Below, piece by piece: positions 16,365 through 25,449 of a stretch of 64,000 nt of DNA (position 1 is its first letter; each line of letters begins with the position of its first letter). Under the pieces are notes generated by a model. The model worked only from the letters and a program-made list of their open reading frames with translations. It was not told the DNA's origin and ran no database searches. Source of the DNA: Streptomyces sp. NBRC 109706 (GTDB taxonomy: Bacteria > Actinomycetota > Actinomycetes > Streptomycetales > Streptomycetaceae); the NCBI RefSeq assembly GCF_000974485.1, contig NZ_BBOM01000005.1, positions 852,289 through 916,288 on the forward strand. The letters run 5' to 3'. The translations under genes were made by a program, and so were the position numbers.

Positions 16365-19320
16365 GTCGGTTCTCCGCCGGGTCGTCAGGGTTGGCCGCCC
16401 CGCCGTCAGGGGCGGGGCTGTCCAGGACGGCCAGCACCCGCAGCAGGGGACGGCCCGTCGTCTTCAACTGGTCCAGAAGATGGGCCTGGTCCTTGGCGGT
16501 CTTCTCGATCTGCTGCCCTCGCCTGGCGTTCGCACCTGGCAGAGCGTCCTGGTGCCAACTGCTCAGGCGCGCGCGGTAGTCGGCGAGCGGGCCGCTGATC
16601 TGCGCCTCCCACCGGTCCTTGTGCTGCTCCAGGTGCTCGCGGGCGATGGTCACCGCCGTCGGCACCAGCGACTGGAGGTGGGCGAGGTCGCGCGGGCCAC
16701 CGGTGTGGGCGAGGTCAGGGCCGACCCGCGCCGCGCGCAGGGCTTCCGTCAGTGGCACGACGGGGGCGCCGGGCTCCGTTCGTACGGCCATCCACTGGAC
16801 GACGGTGGGCCGGCCCAACGCGTTGGAGTAGATGCCCTGCACGAGGAACGTGGGGTGGGTGACATGCGGGGAGGTGATGACGGGTGCCTCCTGCCGCCCG
16901 AACCGCACCAGAACCTTGTCGACCAGCCACTCGACCACGGGATGGATGTCGGTGAGGAAGGACACCCCGGGCCACAGGGTGTCCGAGCTGTCGCGGGCCT
17001 GGTCGAGTTTGCCCTGCGCGAGGTCCCGGTCGAAGGTGAGAAGCATGCGCTGCGCCACGCCCTGTTCCTTCAGATAGGAGGGCGGCAGCGCTTTCAGCCG
17101 CCGAAGCAGGTCGGGGGCCAGTTCCGGGGAGAGCGAGAGGTAGGCGCGCCCTTGCGCGTCCTCGCTCCGCGACAGGCCGATGAGGTCCTCGGCCCGCTCG
17201 TCGTAGACCTCGGCCAGCGCGGTGTCCACGAAGGCCGCCGTGTCCCCGTCGAACAGTGAGGGAAGCTCGGCGCGGGCCGGTGGTTCCTGCTCGGTGATGG
17301 TGTCGACCTGGCCGAAGAGGTCGGCGAGGTCGGTGTCGGCCGAGGCGGGCGCGCTCTCCAGGAAGCTTTCGACTCCGCCTCCCTCGACGAGTTCACGGAT
17401 GAGGCGGCGTTCCTCCTCGTCGGCCCGGTAGTAGCCGGTCTCCGCCTCCGCCGTGCCGTTCAGCTTGTGGGCCTCCTCCTCGCGGGCGAGCAGCTTCTCG
17501 GCGACGGTGCGGTCGTCCTTGGCTCCGGGCAGGGCCGAGGTGAGGATCAGCGCGCGGAACTGCGGCTCGTGCCGCTGCCCGTACCGGTCGATGCGGCCGT
17601 TGCGCTGCTCGATGCGGATCAGGGACCACGGGATGTCGTAGTGGATGAGGTGATGGCACTGGCGGTGCAGGTTGACGCCCTCGGAGGCGACATCGCCGGT
17701 GAACAGCAGCCGCACCGGGTTGTCGGCGAGGCCGAACGCCTCCACGCACGCGCGTTGTTCCTCGTCGCTCAGGCCGCCGTGCATGACCCGAACGGCCTTG
17801 ACCTTTCCGTCCTTGTCGGCCGGGAATCCGAGTCGGGCAGGAACCACTCTGGCCAACCAGGTGAGAGTGGGCACCCGTTCGGAGAAGACCACGGCGCGGA
17901 CCCCGCTTCGCGGGCCGACCCCGATCTCCCGCAACTCCCCGACCAGCGCGTCCAGTTTGGCCGAGTCGCCGGGCGCGCTGCCGTCGCCCATGGCGGCCAC
18001 GAGCTCGCGCAGCCGCTCCAGGGCCGCTTGCTCGGGGGCGATCGCGAGCCCCACGGTCTTTCCCTCGGCCTCGGCTTCGCGCGCCTTCCTGTCGAGTACG
18101 GCACGTCGGCGCCTGACCGTCTCGGCCAGGGCGACATGGGAGGACAGGAAGGTCTTGAGGACGTTGTAGGCGAACAGCGGGTCGGTGCTGACCGACGTCG
18201 GGTCGTGGCCGGCCGTGCCGAATCCGGTGTCGGCGGGCGCCTCCGGCAGCCAGTGTTCGGCCAGCTCGGCGAAGATCCGTTCCTCGGCTTCGGTGGCCGC
18301 GCAGTGCAGGGAACGTGTGGGCCCTCGGTCGGCCCATTCGTCGCCGATGTCGTTGCGGACCTCGGGGCTGACCTTGGTGCGGCGGATGAAGAGGTGCCCG
18401 AGGTCGTCGGCCGGGTCGTAGTGGTCGCGGTCCGCGATGGCCACCGGGTCGAGGAGGGCGATCAGGTCGGCGAAGGACCGTTTGTCACCGTTGTGCGGGG
18501 TGGCGCTGGCCAGCAGCAGGGCGTCCGTGCGTGGGGCGAGCGTCTCAGCGAGGGCGCGGCGTTGACTGCCCTGGTTGATCAGGTTGTGGGACTCGTCGAT
18601 GACGACCGCGTCCCACTGGATGCGTTCCAGATGGTGCCGGTACTGGCCAATGTTCTTGAGCGTGTCGACGGAGATGATGGCGCGCTTGTAGTGCGTGAAG
18701 GGGTTGCGCCCTGCGGGGATCTCCCGCTGGATGCGCTGGATCCCCAGGGAGTCGAGCCGCACCAACGGGATCGAGAAACGGGTCCACAGCTCGTGCTGGA
18801 ACTGTTCCAGGACGCTCTGCGGGGTGACGACAAGGATGCGTTCGCCCCGGCCGCGGCGGATCAGCTCGGCGAGGGTGAGACCGATCTCCAGCGTCTTGCC
18901 GAGGCCGACGACATCGGCGATCAGGATGCGCGGACGGAGATTGCCCATCGACAGGGCGAGTTCCGCGGGACGCTGTTGGTAGGCGAGCGGGTCGAGCAGG
19001 AAGCGGTCGGTCAGGGCCAGACCACGCTCGGACTGTGGGAGGGGCGTCTTGCGCAGGACCGCTTCGAGGAAGAGCCGGCCACGGCGGTAGTGCGAGGAGG
19101 TGTCGGGAATCAGGCGCGTCTGCTCTGGGTCGAGCAGTTCGACCGCGTCGATCCCGGTGAAGAAGACGGCCTCCTCGTCACGGACGAACTCCGAGACGCC
19201 GGTCGCCTCGATCCGGTCGCCGTCGTGGTCGGTTGGGACCGCCTGCCTGACCAACCACTCCTCGTCTCGCACCAGGACCAGCGCACCCGCCGGGTACCGG
19301 GTCTCCCCCTGCTGTGCCAC
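16354..19320 (-). CDS. SNF2-family helicase/translocase (DrmD/Hma-like)
   Basis: 988 residues from ATG 19320. Motifs in order: Walker A region DVVGLGKT (136-143), DESH box (242-245), SATPHNGD (272-279), RRTKVSPEVRND and, in the second RecA lobe, EQRNGRIDRYGQ, the SNF2 motif VI. The C-terminal region (about 700-988) is helical and contains no recognised nuclease. SNF2 translocases of this kind pair with large methylases in class 1 DISARM (DrmD with DrmMI) and in the helicase-methylase-ATPase (Hma) grouping; the resemblance is from memory. The 11-base overlap with the methylase shows the two are made together. It probably moves along DNA to scan for or block foreign DNA. Confidence 0.9.
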   Translation of the reverse strand: MAQQGETRYPAGALVLVRDEEWLVRQAVPTDHDGDRIEATGVSEFVRDEEAVFFTGIDAVELLDPEQTRLIPDTSSHYRRGRLFLEAVLRKTPLPQSERGLALTDRFLLDPLAYQQRPAELALSMGNLRPRILIADVVGLGKTLEIGLTLAELIRRGRGERILVVTPQSVLEQFQHELWTRFSIPLVRLDSLGIQRIQREIPAGRNPFTHYKRAIISVDTLKNIGQYRHHLERIQWDAVVIDESHNLINQGSQRRALAETLAPRTDALLLASATPHNGDKRSFADLIALLDPVAIADRDHYDPADDLGHLFIRRTKVSPEVRNDIGDEWADRGPTRSLHCAATEAEERIFAELAEHWLPEAPADTGFGTAGHDPTSVSTDPLFAYNVLKTFLSSHVALAETVRRRRAVLDRKAREAEAEGKTVGLAIAPEQAALERLRELVAAMGDGSAPGDSAKLDALVGELREIGVGPRSGVRAVVFSERVPTLTWLARVVPARLGFPADKDGKVKAVRVMHGGLSDEEQRACVEAFGLADNPVRLLFTGDVASEGVNLHRQCHHLIHYDIPWSLIRIEQRNGRIDRYGQRHEPQFRALILTSALPGAKDDRTVAEKLLAREEEAHKLNGTAEAETGYYRADEEERRLIRELVEGGGVESFLESAPASADTDLADLFGQVDTITEQEPPARAELPSLFDGDTAAFVDTALAEVYDERAEDLIGLSRSEDAQGRAYLSLSPELAPDLLRRLKALPPSYLKEQGVAQRMLLTFDRDLAQGKLDQARDSSDTLWPGVSFLTDIHPVVEWLVDKVLVRFGRQEAPVITSPHVTHPTFLVQGIYSNALGRPTVVQWMAVRTEPGAPVVPLTEALRAARVGPDLAHTGGPRDLAHLQSLVPTAVTIAREHLEQHKDRWEAQISGPLADYRARLSSWHQDALPGANARRGQQIEKTAKDQAHLLDQLKTTGRPLLRVLAVLDSPAPDGGAANPDDPAENRHDV

Positions 19321-19461
19321 CCGTCGTGTTCCCTTCTCGTCAGGCCGCGCACGCCTCGCACACCATGCGCGACAAGTGTTTCACGGGGGGGGTGGATGAC
19401 GTCGGCCGCGACTTTGACGCCGACGAGGAGGGGAACCCGCCGGCCGACCGTCGCGCGTAGC

Positions 19462-20616
19462 TCAGAAGCGCGCCCCCCGCGCGTACTCGCTCCTCAGCCG
19501 CTCCGCGATCCGCATCGGGGTCGAGAACGGGACCGGAGTGCGGGCGACGTTCGTCCCGTGCGGCGTGGATGCCTCCCGCCCGTCGGCGGCGGGCTCCGGC
19601 GGCTCGTGGTGCGACTCGTCGGCCGACCGCTCGTCCCGCGACACGTCGTCATCCTCTCGCGCCGCCACGTCGACGAGGGTTGGCGTGTACGGGACCCCGT
19701 TCACCGGGGCCTTCGCGGGCGAGATCGGCGCCTCGGGCACAGCGAGGGCCGGAGTACGGTCCGTGAGCCGGCGCTTCGCCTGCACAGCGGTCAGCCCACG
19801 GTCGGTGATGACGCCGACGAGTTGACGGGTGACCTCGGGCAGCGCGGGTCGGGCGGCGGGATCGAGGGCAAGCATCTCGGTGATCAGCGGTCGGAGTTCG
19901 GGGGCGAGACCATCGAGGTCGGGTGGAGTGGCCGGGTCCTCGATCCGGAGCGCGATCGCCTGCCAACTGGGGCCGGAGTAGGGGTAGTGGCCCGTGGCGG
20001 CGTAGAGCAGGACGGCACCCAGCGCGTACACGTCGACCGGCCGGTCGAGGTAGTGCTCTCCGCGTGCCTGCTCCGGAGGCATGCACAGCACGGAGCCCAC
20101 CACCATCCCCGTCGCGGTCAGCGTCGAACGCCGCTCGGCGAGCACCGCGAGCCCGAAGTCGATCAGCTTGGGGCCGTAGGGGGCGAGCAGGATGTTCTGC
20201 GGCTTGAGATCGCGGTGCAACAAACCCGCCTCGTGCACGGTGCCGAGCCCCTCGGCCAGCAGGGCGCCAAGGCTGGCCACCTCCTCGACCGGAAGCGGCC
20301 CCTGCTCCTGGACGAACGTCAACAGATCGGGGCCAGCCACGAACTCGACCGCCAGCCAGGGGTGTTCCGCCTGGGCGTCGGCCGCGACGAACGACGCGAC
20401 AAACGGTCCGTACACCGTCTTGAGGCTGTCCACCTCCAGCAGGAACCGCGCCCGGCTGTCTTCGTCAAGGATCGACGCCCTGATCACCTTCACGGCGACC
20501 TGCTGTCCCGCTGCCGACTCCCCGAGGTACACCTGCCCCATGCCACCGGCGCCGATCCGGCACACCAGGGTGTAGCCGCCGACGGTCTTGGGGTCGTCGT
20601 CTCTGAGCGACTCCAC
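19462..20616 (-). CDS. Soluble Ser/Thr protein kinase
   Basis: 384 residues from GTG 20616, with GGGGAGGGG about 7 bases upstream. Complete kinase core: glycine loop GAGGMGQVY (22-30), Lys43 in VAVKV, HRDLKPQN (134-141), DFG (153-155) and GSVLCMPPEQARG as activation-segment end. About 110 hydrophilic residues follow the kinase fold and there is no membrane segment, so the enzyme is cytoplasmic. It stops 141 bp before the SNF2 helicase on the same strand and may be read into the defence genes. Kinases also accompany PglX-type methylases in Pgl/BREX (PglW). It could equally be an independent gene. Confidence 0.92.
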   Translation of the reverse strand: MESLRDDDPKTVGGYTLVCRIGAGGMGQVYLGESAAGQQVAVKVIRASILDEDSRARFLLEVDSLKTVYGPFVASFVAADAQAEHPWLAVEFVAGPDLLTFVQEQGPLPVEEVASLGALLAEGLGTVHEAGLLHRDLKPQNILLAPYGPKLIDFGLAVLAERRSTLTATGMVVGSVLCMPPEQARGEHYLDRPVDVYALGAVLLYAATGHYPYSGPSWQAIALRIEDPATPPDLDGLAPELRPLITEMLALDPAARPALPEVTRQLVGVITDRGLTAVQAKRRLTDRTPALAVPEAPISPAKAPVNGVPYTPTLVDVAAREDDDVSRDERSADESHHEPPEPAADGREASTPHGTNVARTPVPFSTPMRIAERLRSEYARGARF

Positions 20617-20764
20617 GCGTGCGCCCCTCCCCTGATTGGTGATGACAAAGCGGCTCCCGGGCGAGCCACGGTGTGGGGAGGGCCAGGCTATCCGGGCCAG
20701 GGGGTCGCCCGTCAGCTTCCTCCCCTCCCCCCGTTCCCCGAAGGGGAGGCAGCCGACGGCGTCG

Positions 20765-22708
20765 TCACTCGTAGACGCGGACCCAGTCGACCTCGAAGAC
20801 GGCGGGGCGGAGGCCGCCGTCGCCGGTGAAGTTGTCGAGTTGGATGTTGAGGTGCCCCGAGGGCATGTCCTGGATGTTCCCGCGGTCGTCGTTCGCGCCG
20901 TCCGACAGGTGGAACCACTCCTCACCGTCGACGTAGCCGACCAACGCGTCGGGGGTCCACTCGAAGGCGAAGTTGTGCCATTCCGTCATGTCCAACGGGC
21001 AGAGGTCGCGGCGTTCCTTCTCGTCCGTCGGGCTCCGCGGGTAGTGCAGGAAGGCGGTGAGGCACTCCGCTTCCGGGTCCGAGTACTCGACCCAGTCGTA
21101 CTCCCCGTTCTCCAGCCGGTTGCCCTCGGTGGGCCAGATCAGGTGCAGCGGGTGGTAGAGGCCGCCGCTGGACCCGGTGTTCTCGGAACGTGACCGGATC
21201 TCCCACCGGCCGTACCGCTCGTCACGCTCCTGCCTGAGCCATCCGGTGTCGCCGTTGGCCTCGCCGACCATGGTGAGGATGCCGTCCCCGACGGTGCTGT
21301 TCTTGGCGCACCGACGGCCGTTGCCCGCGTGGCCCTCCCAGCAGCCGGCCGTGCCGCCGACCTCGCCCGTCGGCACCGCCCATTTGGTGGGGTCGACCGG
21401 GCCCTCGTAGTCGAACTCGTCGGAGATCGGGAGCGGGGTGCCCCAGTCGTGGCGGACGGCCGCCTGTGTCGCGTCGGAGTCCCGGCTGTCGTCGTCGTGG
21501 GTGACGCTCACCGAGTGGATCTCGACCTCGCCGTAGTTGTCCTCGTCGCACGGGGAGGAGTTGCCGCAGTTGGCCTGGGTGTAGGCGCCGGTCTTGAAGT
21601 AGTTGGTGGAGTCGGAGTGGTCGATGGTCGTCTCCAACTCGCCGTCGAAGTACACCTCGATCTCCCCGTCGCTCACCACATAGCGGAACTCGAAGAGCGT
21701 GCCGAGCTCGTAGTCGTCGGTGATCAGATGGTGGTTGCTGGTGTCGCCCTCGGTGATCCACAGCTCGGAGCCCTCAAGGCGCAGGACGGTGACATCGTCG
21801 TCGCCGCCGTGGATCTGGGCGGCGACCAGATGGGGTTTGTCCTCCGGCAGGTGGGTGAACGCCCCCTCGACCGTCATGGAGTGCGTGCCGTCGGTCGACG
21901 ACCACTCGATCTCGTCACCGCCGCCGCTCTCCATCTCCCGCAGCTCGGAGCGCGGGTAGCTGGAGCCGCCGGTGGTGACGCCGTTGACGGGCGCGCGGAA
22001 CCGGACGGCGTCTCCCGATTCGGTGACGGTGAAGAAGGGGTCGTGGGAGTAGCTGTCCAGCTCGGGCTGGAAGATCTCCGTCGGGTCCTCGTCGTCGCCG
22101 ATGGGCAGCGTGACCTTCCAGCCGCTCAGGTCGAGCACCTCGGCCGGCAACTCGCCGCCGCCACCCCCGTCGTCATCCGCCGGGCCCGTCCAGACCTCGA
22201 CCTCGGTGAGGCTGTTCCAGTCGCCCTCCTCGTCCACGTCGCTCTCGTAACCGTGGCCGAGGTAGCGGACCTTCGAGGTCTCCACCGGCTCGAAGGCGAA
22301 GGTCTCCAACCCCGTCGTCCGGCCGCTGCTCTCGCCCTCGTGGACGGTGACCCAGCCCGATCCGTCCCAGTGCTGGAGTTCGAAGACGTTCTGGCGGGTG
22401 GTGCCCTTGTGCACGGCGAGCTTGATATGGCTGACCGTCGCGGTGGTGCCGAGGTCCAGTTCCAGCCAGGCGCCGTCGCCCTCGCCCGACCAGCGGGTGT
22501 CGAGGTCGCCGTCCACCACGTTCGCCGGGACGTTCTCGTCACTGGTGCTGGCCGTCACCGCGTCGGCGCCCGGCGTCACCTGCTCGTCGGCCGCTCGCGC
22601 GGCCGACGGCACGAGCCCCGTCACCGCGACCGCCGCGACGGCGGCGATCGCCCATGATCGCCGCCCGCGCGTCCTCGGCGCGGAACGAGTGGAGCGAATC
22701 TGCCTCAC
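20765..22708 (-). CDS. Secreted CBM32 - alginate lyase (PL7) - GH16 protein
   Basis: 647 residues with a signal peptide (basic RTRGRRSW, hydrophobic core 19-32, ARA site near 39). Residues about 42-174 form a discoidin/CBM32-like sugar-binding domain. A glycine linker (181-185) follows. Residues about 191-403 show the polysaccharide lyase family 7 signatures: PRSELREM (252-259), QIH (298-300) and YFKTGAYTQ (370-378). Residues about 420-647 resemble glycoside hydrolase family 16, including EYDWVE (536-541), which fits the ExDxxE catalytic pattern. The first domains bind and cleave alginate-type uronic-acid polymers; the last should hydrolyse a beta-glucan or related galactan. A lyase and a GH16 in one chain is unusual. 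The gene is monocistronic, with an acidic, high-GC composition. Confidence 0.87.
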   Translation of the reverse strand: MRQIRSTRSAPRTRGRRSWAIAAVAAVAVTGLVPSAARAADEQVTPGADAVTASTSDENVPANVVDGDLDTRWSGEGDGAWLELDLGTTATVSHIKLAVHKGTTRQNVFELQHWDGSGWVTVHEGESSGRTTGLETFAFEPVETSKVRYLGHGYESDVDEEGDWNSLTEVEVWTGPADDDGGGGGELPAEVLDLSGWKVTLPIGDDEDPTEIFQPELDSYSHDPFFTVTESGDAVRFRAPVNGVTTGGSSYPRSELREMESGGGDEIEWSSTDGTHSMTVEGAFTHLPEDKPHLVAAQIHGGDDDVTVLRLEGSELWITEGDTSNHHLITDDYELGTLFEFRYVVSDGEIEVYFDGELETTIDHSDSTNYFKTGAYTQANCGNSSPCDEDNYGEVEIHSVSVTHDDDSRDSDATQAAVRHDWGTPLPISDEFDYEGPVDPTKWAVPTGEVGGTAGCWEGHAGNGRRCAKNSTVGDGILTMVGEANGDTGWLRQERDERYGRWEIRSRSENTGSSGGLYHPLHLIWPTEGNRLENGEYDWVEYSDPEAECLTAFLHYPRSPTDEKERRDLCPLDMTEWHNFAFEWTPDALVGYVDGEEWFHLSDGANDDRGNIQDMPSGHLNIQLDNFTGDGGLRPAVFEVDWVRVYE

Positions 22709-22854
22709 AGGGTGTCCCCCCTATCCAAATATCCGAGTATCCGAGTTCGTTGTGCGGCCGGATGCTAGGCACCGCCGTCGGGGAGGGGTCCCGGGGAGCA
22801 TCGCGAAGATGGCCTTCGGAGAGGGATCGGAGCGGAGACGAAGAGGGGACCGAG

Positions 22855-24414
22855 ATGCGCAGGAACACCGCACTCGACGTTCGCCGGATCGCCTGGGAGG
22901 TGGCACTGGACGCCGTACGACCACACGGTGTGCAGGCCGCCATCGGTGAGGGAGCACGTCAACTCGTCCGGGAGACGGCGCAGTCGACGGCGACCGAGGT
23001 CACCCGGCAGCTGCTGGCGCGGGCCAGCGTCCAGGCGGACGAGGTGCGCGAGATCGCCGGCGCCCAGGGGAAGGCGGCGGGAACGGCGAGCGCCCACGCG
23101 GCGCTTGAGGACGTGCGGTCCGAGGGGAAGTCGGTGCTGCGGCTGGTGGGCGCGGAAAGCGGCGCGGCCATCGCCGAGGTGCGGTCGGACAGTCGCGCGC
23201 TGCTCGCCGAGCTGCGGGAGGGGAGCGGCTCGGCGCTGAAGGAGTTACAGGAGGGCACCAGCTCCGCGCTGGCCGAGGCGCGGGAACGGGCCACGGCCGC
23301 GGATGAGCGGGTGCGCGGCGCGGCGGACGCCGCGCTGACGGAAGTTCGGACCCGCACCGACACCGTGCTCAAGGAGGCCGGGCAGCGAACCGACGCCGCC
23401 CTGCGCGAGGTGCAGACCAGGGCGGACGCGGCGCTCGGCGAGATCAGGGAGCAGACCGGCCTGACGTTGCGCGAGCTGGAGGAGGCGCGGAACGAGGCCA
23501 CCGCGGCGATCGAGGAGTTGACGCGGAGGAACGGGGCGACGGTGCAACGCCTGCTGGACGACGGCCGGGAGGCGTTGCGGGAGTTCGCCCGTGGGGAGGC
23601 CACCGACATCCTGGCCGAGTTCGCTCCCCCGGTCCTGGAGGTGGTGCTGCCCGAGGGCGAGCCGGTCCGCCTGGTGGGCCATCGGCATCAGGTGCTCCCG
23701 GATGTGCTCACCGCGCTGCACGCCCGCTGCCATGTCCTGCTGGTGGGCCCGGCCGGAACCGGCAAGTCGATGATGGCGAAGCAGGTGGCCGAGACACTGG
23801 GGCTGGAGTTCCAGGCGCTCTCGCTGGGCCCGACCACGCCGATGAGCAAGATCTTCGGCTACTACGACGCCCACGGCCACTACCACGACACCCCGTTCCG
23901 CCGCGCCTTCGAGCACGGCGGGCTGATGCTGCTCGACGAGTTGGACAGCGGCCATCCCGGGCTGCTGGCCGAGCTGAACCAGGCGCTGTCCATCGGGACC
24001 TGCGCGTTCGCCGACGGGATGGTCACCGCCCACCGGAACTTCTGTCTGGTCGCCACCGCCAACACCTATGGCACCGGCGGCGATCGACAGTATGTGGGCC
24101 GTCAGGCGCTGGACGCGGCCACCCTCGACCGCTTTCTGGTCATCGAGGTACCGGTGGACGAGGAGTTGGAGGAGAGGATCACGCTGGCGCACGCCCCTTC
24201 CCAGCCGGAGGACGCGCGGCAGGTCCTGGACGAGGTGCGGCGGCTGCGGGCGGTGGCGGCGGAGAAGCGGCTGCCGGTGATGTTCTCGCCGCGCGCCAGC
24301 ATCGACGCGGCCAAGCTCCTCCAGGCCGGCGCCAGCGTGGAGCAGGCCATCCGGTGGCGGGTCGTGCGCGGCATGTCGGAGGCGCACCGGGACGCGCTGG
24401 GCGTGGGCCGGTGA
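22855..24414 (+). CDS. MoxR/dynein-type AAA ATPase with long coiled-coil N-terminus
   Basis: 519 residues from ATG 22855 with GAGGGG 7 bases upstream. Residues about 40-265 are an Ala/Glu/Arg-rich helical array with a repeating pattern such as ALTEVRTRTDTVLKEAG and ALREVQTRADAALGEI, predicting a long rod or coiled coil. The C-terminal half is an AAA_5 module: Walker A GPAGTGKS (near 297-304), Walker B MLLDELDS (near 356-363), sensor 1 ATANT and an LDRF arginine. MoxR-type ATPases act as chaperones with vWA-domain partners. The next gene overlaps it by 4 bases and looks like such a partner. The N-terminal rod is unusual for MoxR and may tether or oligomerise the complex. Confidence 0.88.
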   Translation: MRRNTALDVRRIAWEVALDAVRPHGVQAAIGEGARQLVRETAQSTATEVTRQLLARASVQADEVREIAGAQGKAAGTASAHAALEDVRSEGKSVLRLVGAESGAAIAEVRSDSRALLAELREGSGSALKELQEGTSSALAEARERATAADERVRGAADAALTEVRTRTDTVLKEAGQRTDAALREVQTRADAALGEIREQTGLTLRELEEARNEATAAIEELTRRNGATVQRLLDDGREALREFARGEATDILAEFAPPVLEVVLPEGEPVRLVGHRHQVLPDVLTALHARCHVLLVGPAGTGKSMMAKQVAETLGLEFQALSLGPTTPMSKIFGYYDAHGHYHDTPFRRAFEHGGLMLLDELDSGHPGLLAELNQALSIGTCAFADGMVTAHRNFCLVATANTYGTGGDRQYVGRQALDAATLDRFLVIEVPVDEELEERITLAHAPSQPEDARQVLDEVRRLRAVAAEKRLPVMFSPRASIDAAKLLQAGASVEQAIRWRVVRGMSEAHRDALGVGR

Positions 24415-25316
24415 ACGGCGACGCCTGGCTGCCGGCGGGTCGGTCGGCGGCGCGGGAAGGGGGGTACGAGCTGCCGCCGATGTGGTCCTGGCAGGAGTTC
24501 CTGGACCGCGCCAGGGCACCCGACACCATCAGCTACGGCCGGGGCCGCCACAACACGGGCGAATGGCCGGGCGCCACCTGGGCGGAGGCGCTGCGGCTGG
24601 CCACCGACGGCTGGACGGTCCGGGTGCCCGAGGTGGAGATCGCGGTGGCCGCCCTGCGGGAACGTGTCCGCGACGAGGTGATGACCACCATGCTGGTCCC
24701 CACCTGGGATGTCACCGGCAGCGAGGTGGATGTGGGCGCCTATCTGTCCGGGGTGCCCGAGTGCATGGTGGACGCCACCCCGCAACGGGTCTCCACGCGC
24801 GGGCGGGTCGTCACCTTCCTGGTGCCGGCCGGCTTCGTCAACACCACGCCGCACGCCTCGGTGCGCCATCGCGGACTGGCCCTGACCGCGCTCTGCTCGG
24901 CGATCATCGCCGCCGGGCACAGCGCCGAGGTCTGGTCCGGGATGTGCGTCCATGTCGAGGGCGAGCGCTATGTCTCGGTCGCGCGGGTGATCTCGGCGGC
25001 CGAACCGTTCGACCTGGGCCGGCTGATCTTCGTCCTGGCCCACCCGGCGATGCTGCGCCGGCTCTGGCTCTCGGTATGGGACAGCGCCCCGCCGGAACAT
25101 GCCGCGCGCATATGCGGGGATGCCTACGGACAGGGACCGTTCTCCTGCCGTCCCGACGACCTCCCGGACGGCATCGGGGATCCGTATGTGCTGCCCTACC
25201 TGGAGCCGACCGATCCCCAGTGGCGCACCTTCGAGTCCGCGATGGACTGGTGCGCGGGGGTCTTCCGCGAGCTGGGCCTCGTCAGGGACGGCGGCAGGGA
25301 CGGCGCGGCCCGGTGA
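24411..25316 (+). CDS. vWA-like partner of the MoxR ATPase (DUF7192-type)
   Basis: 301 residues from GTG 24411, which overlaps the ATPase stop (GTGA). The pattern DVTGSEVDVGAYLSG followed by PECM, and a later RGLALTALCSAIIAAGHSAE segment, recalls a family of phage and actinobacterial proteins that sit beside AAA_5 ATPases. The DxTxS stretch looks like a degenerate metal-ion (MIDAS) site of a vWA fold. The rest is unassigned. Tight overlap with the ATPase gene supports a two-component MoxR/vWA-like chaperone. The family name is from memory and should be treated as tentative. Confidence 0.7.
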   Translation: MNGDAWLPAGRSAAREGGYELPPMWSWQEFLDRARAPDTISYGRGRHNTGEWPGATWAEALRLATDGWTVRVPEVEIAVAALRERVRDEVMTTMLVPTWDVTGSEVDVGAYLSGVPECMVDATPQRVSTRGRVVTFLVPAGFVNTTPHASVRHRGLALTALCSAIIAAGHSAEVWSGMCVHVEGERYVSVARVISAAEPFDLGRLIFVLAHPAMLRRLWLSVWDSAPPEHAARICGDAYGQGPFSCRPDDLPDGIGDPYVLPYLEPTDPQWRTFESAMDWCAGVFRELGLVRDGGRDGAAR

Positions 25317-25449
25317 CCGGCCCGCTCCACGCATATGAGCGTCCGGTAAAGACACTGGGTAATTCGCCGCGCACCGTGTGCCAGGGCCCGTAGATTCGGT
25401 CCCGCGCGGCGGCACGGCCGCGCGTTCTCGCTCAGGGCTGGGGGAATGG

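Noticed and set aside
12519..16598. Very long open frame of 1359 codons antisense to the methylase
   Set aside because: It is the high-GC shadow of the methylase gene; its translation is Gly/Arg/Val-rich with no motif, while the opposite strand has complete methylase motifs.
1..20616. A complete DISARM system
   Set aside because: The SNF2 helicase and methylase fit class 1 DISARM, but no DrmA-like helicase, DUF1998-only DrmB or phospholipase-D DrmC is visible; the left-edge helicase is of a different type.
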